A stretch of DNA of 12,345 nucleotides from assembly GCA_012974315.1 (NCBI GenBank), contig JAAXQI010000172.1:1-12345 (forward strand). The letters are read 5' to 3'. The notes beneath the pieces were generated by a model. It was not told the origin of the DNA. It made no database searches and saw only the letters and a list, made by a program, of their open reading frames with translations. Shown in pieces: positions 10,527 to 12,345 of this stretch; position 1 is the stretch's first letter; every line of letters begins with the position of its first letter. Position numbers and translations under genes: made by a program. This stretch comes from Desulfobacterales bacterium. Its GTDB lineage: Bacteria > Desulfobacterota > Desulfobulbia > Desulfobulbales > BM004.

Positions 10527-12345
10527 TTGACTACAGCAACAGTATATTTAATTATTTTCGTTGCCGCCTACTGGTCCTACTGTATTTTTTGGGGGATTAA
10601 AGGAGCCAGGTCGGCTAAGACTGCATCAGATTACTTCATTGCCGGCCGTTCGATTCCGATCTGGGTATTCGTTTTGGCCGCAACCGCCACAAGTTTCTCC
10701 GGCTGGACCTTTATGGGTCATCCGGGACTCGTCTACCGTGATGGTTTCCAGTATGCCTATGCATCGTTTTATACCATCACAATTCCTTTTACCGGCGTAC
10801 TCTTCCTCAAACGTCAGTGGATCATCGGTAAACGTTTCGGCTTTGTAACTCCTGGCGAAATGTTTGCAGACTATTACGGTTCAGAGGCCATCCGGATCCT
10901 CACCGTTATCGTTGCTCTGATCTTCTCAGTACCCTATCTCGGACTACAGCTCAGGGCTTCCGGCTTTCTGTTCAACGTACTCACCGACGGCCTGCTGGGC
11001 GTCGAGGCAGGCATGTGGATGCTGTCCCTCGTCGTTATCATCTATGTGGCATCCGGTGGACTCCGGGCTGTGGCCTACGTTGATACCCTGCAATGCCTCC
11101 TGCTGGCCTTTGGTATTATCGTAATCGGTATTATCACCTTGAACGCTGTTGGCGGCTGGACTGCCTTGAATGAAGGTATTGCTAAACTGACATCACCGGA
11201 GATTATCCCGGCACTTGGTACAGCAATTGATCCCAAGAGGACAGCGGAGGGTTACAGCCATTACATCGCTATCCCGGGTGTGATCCAGTTTGTTAAATCA
11301 GGTCCCAGCGCAGTTGGTGGCGCCTGGACAGGTGTTATGTGTCTGACCTACATGTTTGCTCTCATGGGTATTCATTCTTCCCCGGCTTTCACCATGTGGG
11401 CATTCGCCAACAAGAACCCCAGACCTTTTGCTCCGCAGCAGGTTTGGGCCTCTTCAGTTGGTATCGGCTTCATCCTTATTATTTTCACCGCTATCCAGGG
11501 TCTTGGCGCTCACCTCATCGGTGCCGATGCTAATGCATTGACAGCAGGTGTTGCCAAGGATGTTCTGCAGATTGGTGGAAACATCATGGCCACGCCAGGT
11601 AAGCAGGGAATGCTTGTTCCTGCTCTTATCCATCTCTTGTCAAGTACGGCTCCATGGCTTGTCGGTCTGCTGGCAGTTTGTGCTCTGGCAGCCATGCAGT
11701 CAACCGGTGCTGCCTATATGTCAACAGCTGGTGGTATGCTGACCAGGGATCTTTACAAACGTTTCGTCAATCCTGAAGCAGGTCATGGAACCCAGAAAAT
11801 GTTCGGTCGTATCGGTGTTGTTATTATCTGTGGTCTTGCTCTGATAGTTGCCACAACTTCCAAGGATGCCCTTGTTCTCTTGGGCGGTCTGGCTGTTGCT
11901 TTCGGCTTCCAGATGTGGCCTGCCATCGCAGGTGTCTGCTACATACCATGGTTTACCCGCCAGGGTGTCACAGTCGGTCTTATCCTCGGTCTTATCGCAG
12001 TAATGATGACTGAGTCCGTCGGTGTAAAATGGTTTGGTATTACTGCCTGGGGCCGCTGGCCATTGACAATGCATTCAGCCTTTTGGGGTATGTTATTTAA
12101 CGTTGGGGCGGTCATCATTATCTCTGCAATAACGCAGGGCAACGATAACATGGAACACAAGAAGAAGTTCCATGACTTCCTGGGTGAAACAGCGTCTGTA
12201 CCTGCTGCCAAGCAAGGCTTTAAGCCTATAGCCTGGACTCTTACCATCGTTTGGTTCATTTTTGCAATCGGACCGGGCGCTGTTATAGGTAACACCATCT
12301 TCGGTAATCCCAATGATGCCACTACCTGGATCTTCAACATGCCTT
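10527..12345 (+). CDS. Sodium:solute symporter (SSS) family transporter, C-terminus beyond the window
   Basis: The reading frame is open from TTG 10527 to the window edge, giving 606 codons of an inner-membrane cation-coupled transporter with at least 12 hydrophobic segments. Family motifs are clear: ASDYFIAGRSIPIWV near residue 35, SFSGWTFMGHPG, FVTPGEMF and PYLGLQLRASG. A TM8-like segment QSTGAAYMSTAGGMLTRDLYK matches the place where PutP has its sodium-site Ser-Thr pair. Its motifs align with those in the transporter half of the SSS kinase. It is longer than PutP or ActP and has a loop of about 50 residues after ITQGND before the final visible helix. Codon use is more restricted (many GGT, GTT, CGT; few ATA) than in the signalling genes, which with the strong ribosome site suggests high expression. 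The substrate is unknown; a short-chain carboxylate is an inference from the CrbS/MxtR-like context. Confidence 0.95.
   Translation, partial: MTTATVYLIIFVAAYWSYCIFWGIKGARSAKTASDYFIAGRSIPIWVFVLAATATSFSGWTFMGHPGLVYRDGFQYAYASFYTITIPFTGVLFLKRQWIIGKRFGFVTPGEMFADYYGSEAIRILTVIVALIFSVPYLGLQLRASGFLFNVLTDGLLGVEAGMWMLSLVVIIYVASGGLRAVAYVDTLQCLLLAFGIIVIGIITLNAVGGWTALNEGIAKLTSPEIIPALGTAIDPKRTAEGYSHYIAIPGVIQFVKSGPSAVGGAWTGVMCLTYMFALMGIHSSPAFTMWAFANKNPRPFAPQQVWASSVGIGFILIIFTAIQGLGAHLIGADANALTAGVAKDVLQIGGNIMATPGKQGMLVPALIHLLSSTAPWLVGLLAVCALAAMQSTGAAYMSTAGGMLTRDLYKRFVNPEAGHGTQKMFGRIGVVIICGLALIVATTSKDALVLLGGLAVAFGFQMWPAIAGVCYIPWFTRQGVTVGLILGLIAVMMTESVGVKWFGITAWGRWPLTMHSAFWGMLFNVGAVIIISAITQGNDNMEHKKKFHDFLGETASVPAAKQGFKPIAWTLTIVWFIFAIGPGAVIGNTIFGNPNDATTWIFNMP

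Noticed and set aside
1..12345. CRISPR arrays, tRNA or rRNA genes, insertion sequences, integrase or attachment sites
   Set aside because: No regularly spaced repeats, cloverleaf patterns, transposase-like proteins or terminal inverted repeats with target duplications were seen on reading both strands.

Overview
The window looks like a Gram-negative chromosome, most plausibly a Desulfobacterota (deltaproteobacterial) relative. That rests on moderate GC content, very dense two-component signalling, a histidine kinase built on a sodium:solute symporter (SSS), and the overall protein style. No rRNA or marker gene is present, so taxonomy is tentative. No mobile element, CRISPR array or tRNA was seen.

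Layout. (1) 1-177, minus: N-terminal part of an isochorismatase-family hydrolase running off the left edge. (2) 178-505: divergent intergenic region with several dyads, including a LacI-type palindrome. (3) 506-3090, plus: a cNMP-binding/CBS/DUF294 protein translationally coupled (GTGA overlap) to a DEDDh exonuclease. (4) 3097-7586, minus, converging on the exonuclease with a 6-bp gap. In transcription order this is a CheY-like receiver, a PAS protein with a degenerate kinase core, an 80-residue two-helix membrane protein and a 902-residue SSS-histidine kinase of CbrA/CrbS/MxtR architecture. (5) 7587-7894: divergent promoter region with an AT-rich dyad at its midpoint. (6) 7895-10111, plus: a soluble PAS-PAS-HisKA_3 kinase followed by a NarL/LuxR-type response regulator. 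(7) 10112-10526: a 415-bp leader/promoter region rich in repeats. (8) 10527 to the right edge: a large SSS-family transporter with a TTG start and strong ribosome binding site, cut by the window end.

Working model (inference). This is a nutrient-sensing locus built around two SSS modules, one fused to a kinase and one a transporter. In known CrbS/CrbR (Vibrio) and MxtR/ErdR (Pseudomonas) systems an SSS-kinase and a LuxR-type regulator control acetate use, so a short-chain carboxylate is a reasonable guess for the ligand. The most unusual point is that two proteins keep enzyme folds but have lost key residues. The DUF294 protein lacks the nucleotidyltransferase aspartates, and the PAS protein has Asp in place of the phospho-accepting His. 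They may act as regulatory scaffolds rather than enzymes. The PAS-PAS kinase also shows a reading-frame anomaly in its first 33 codons.
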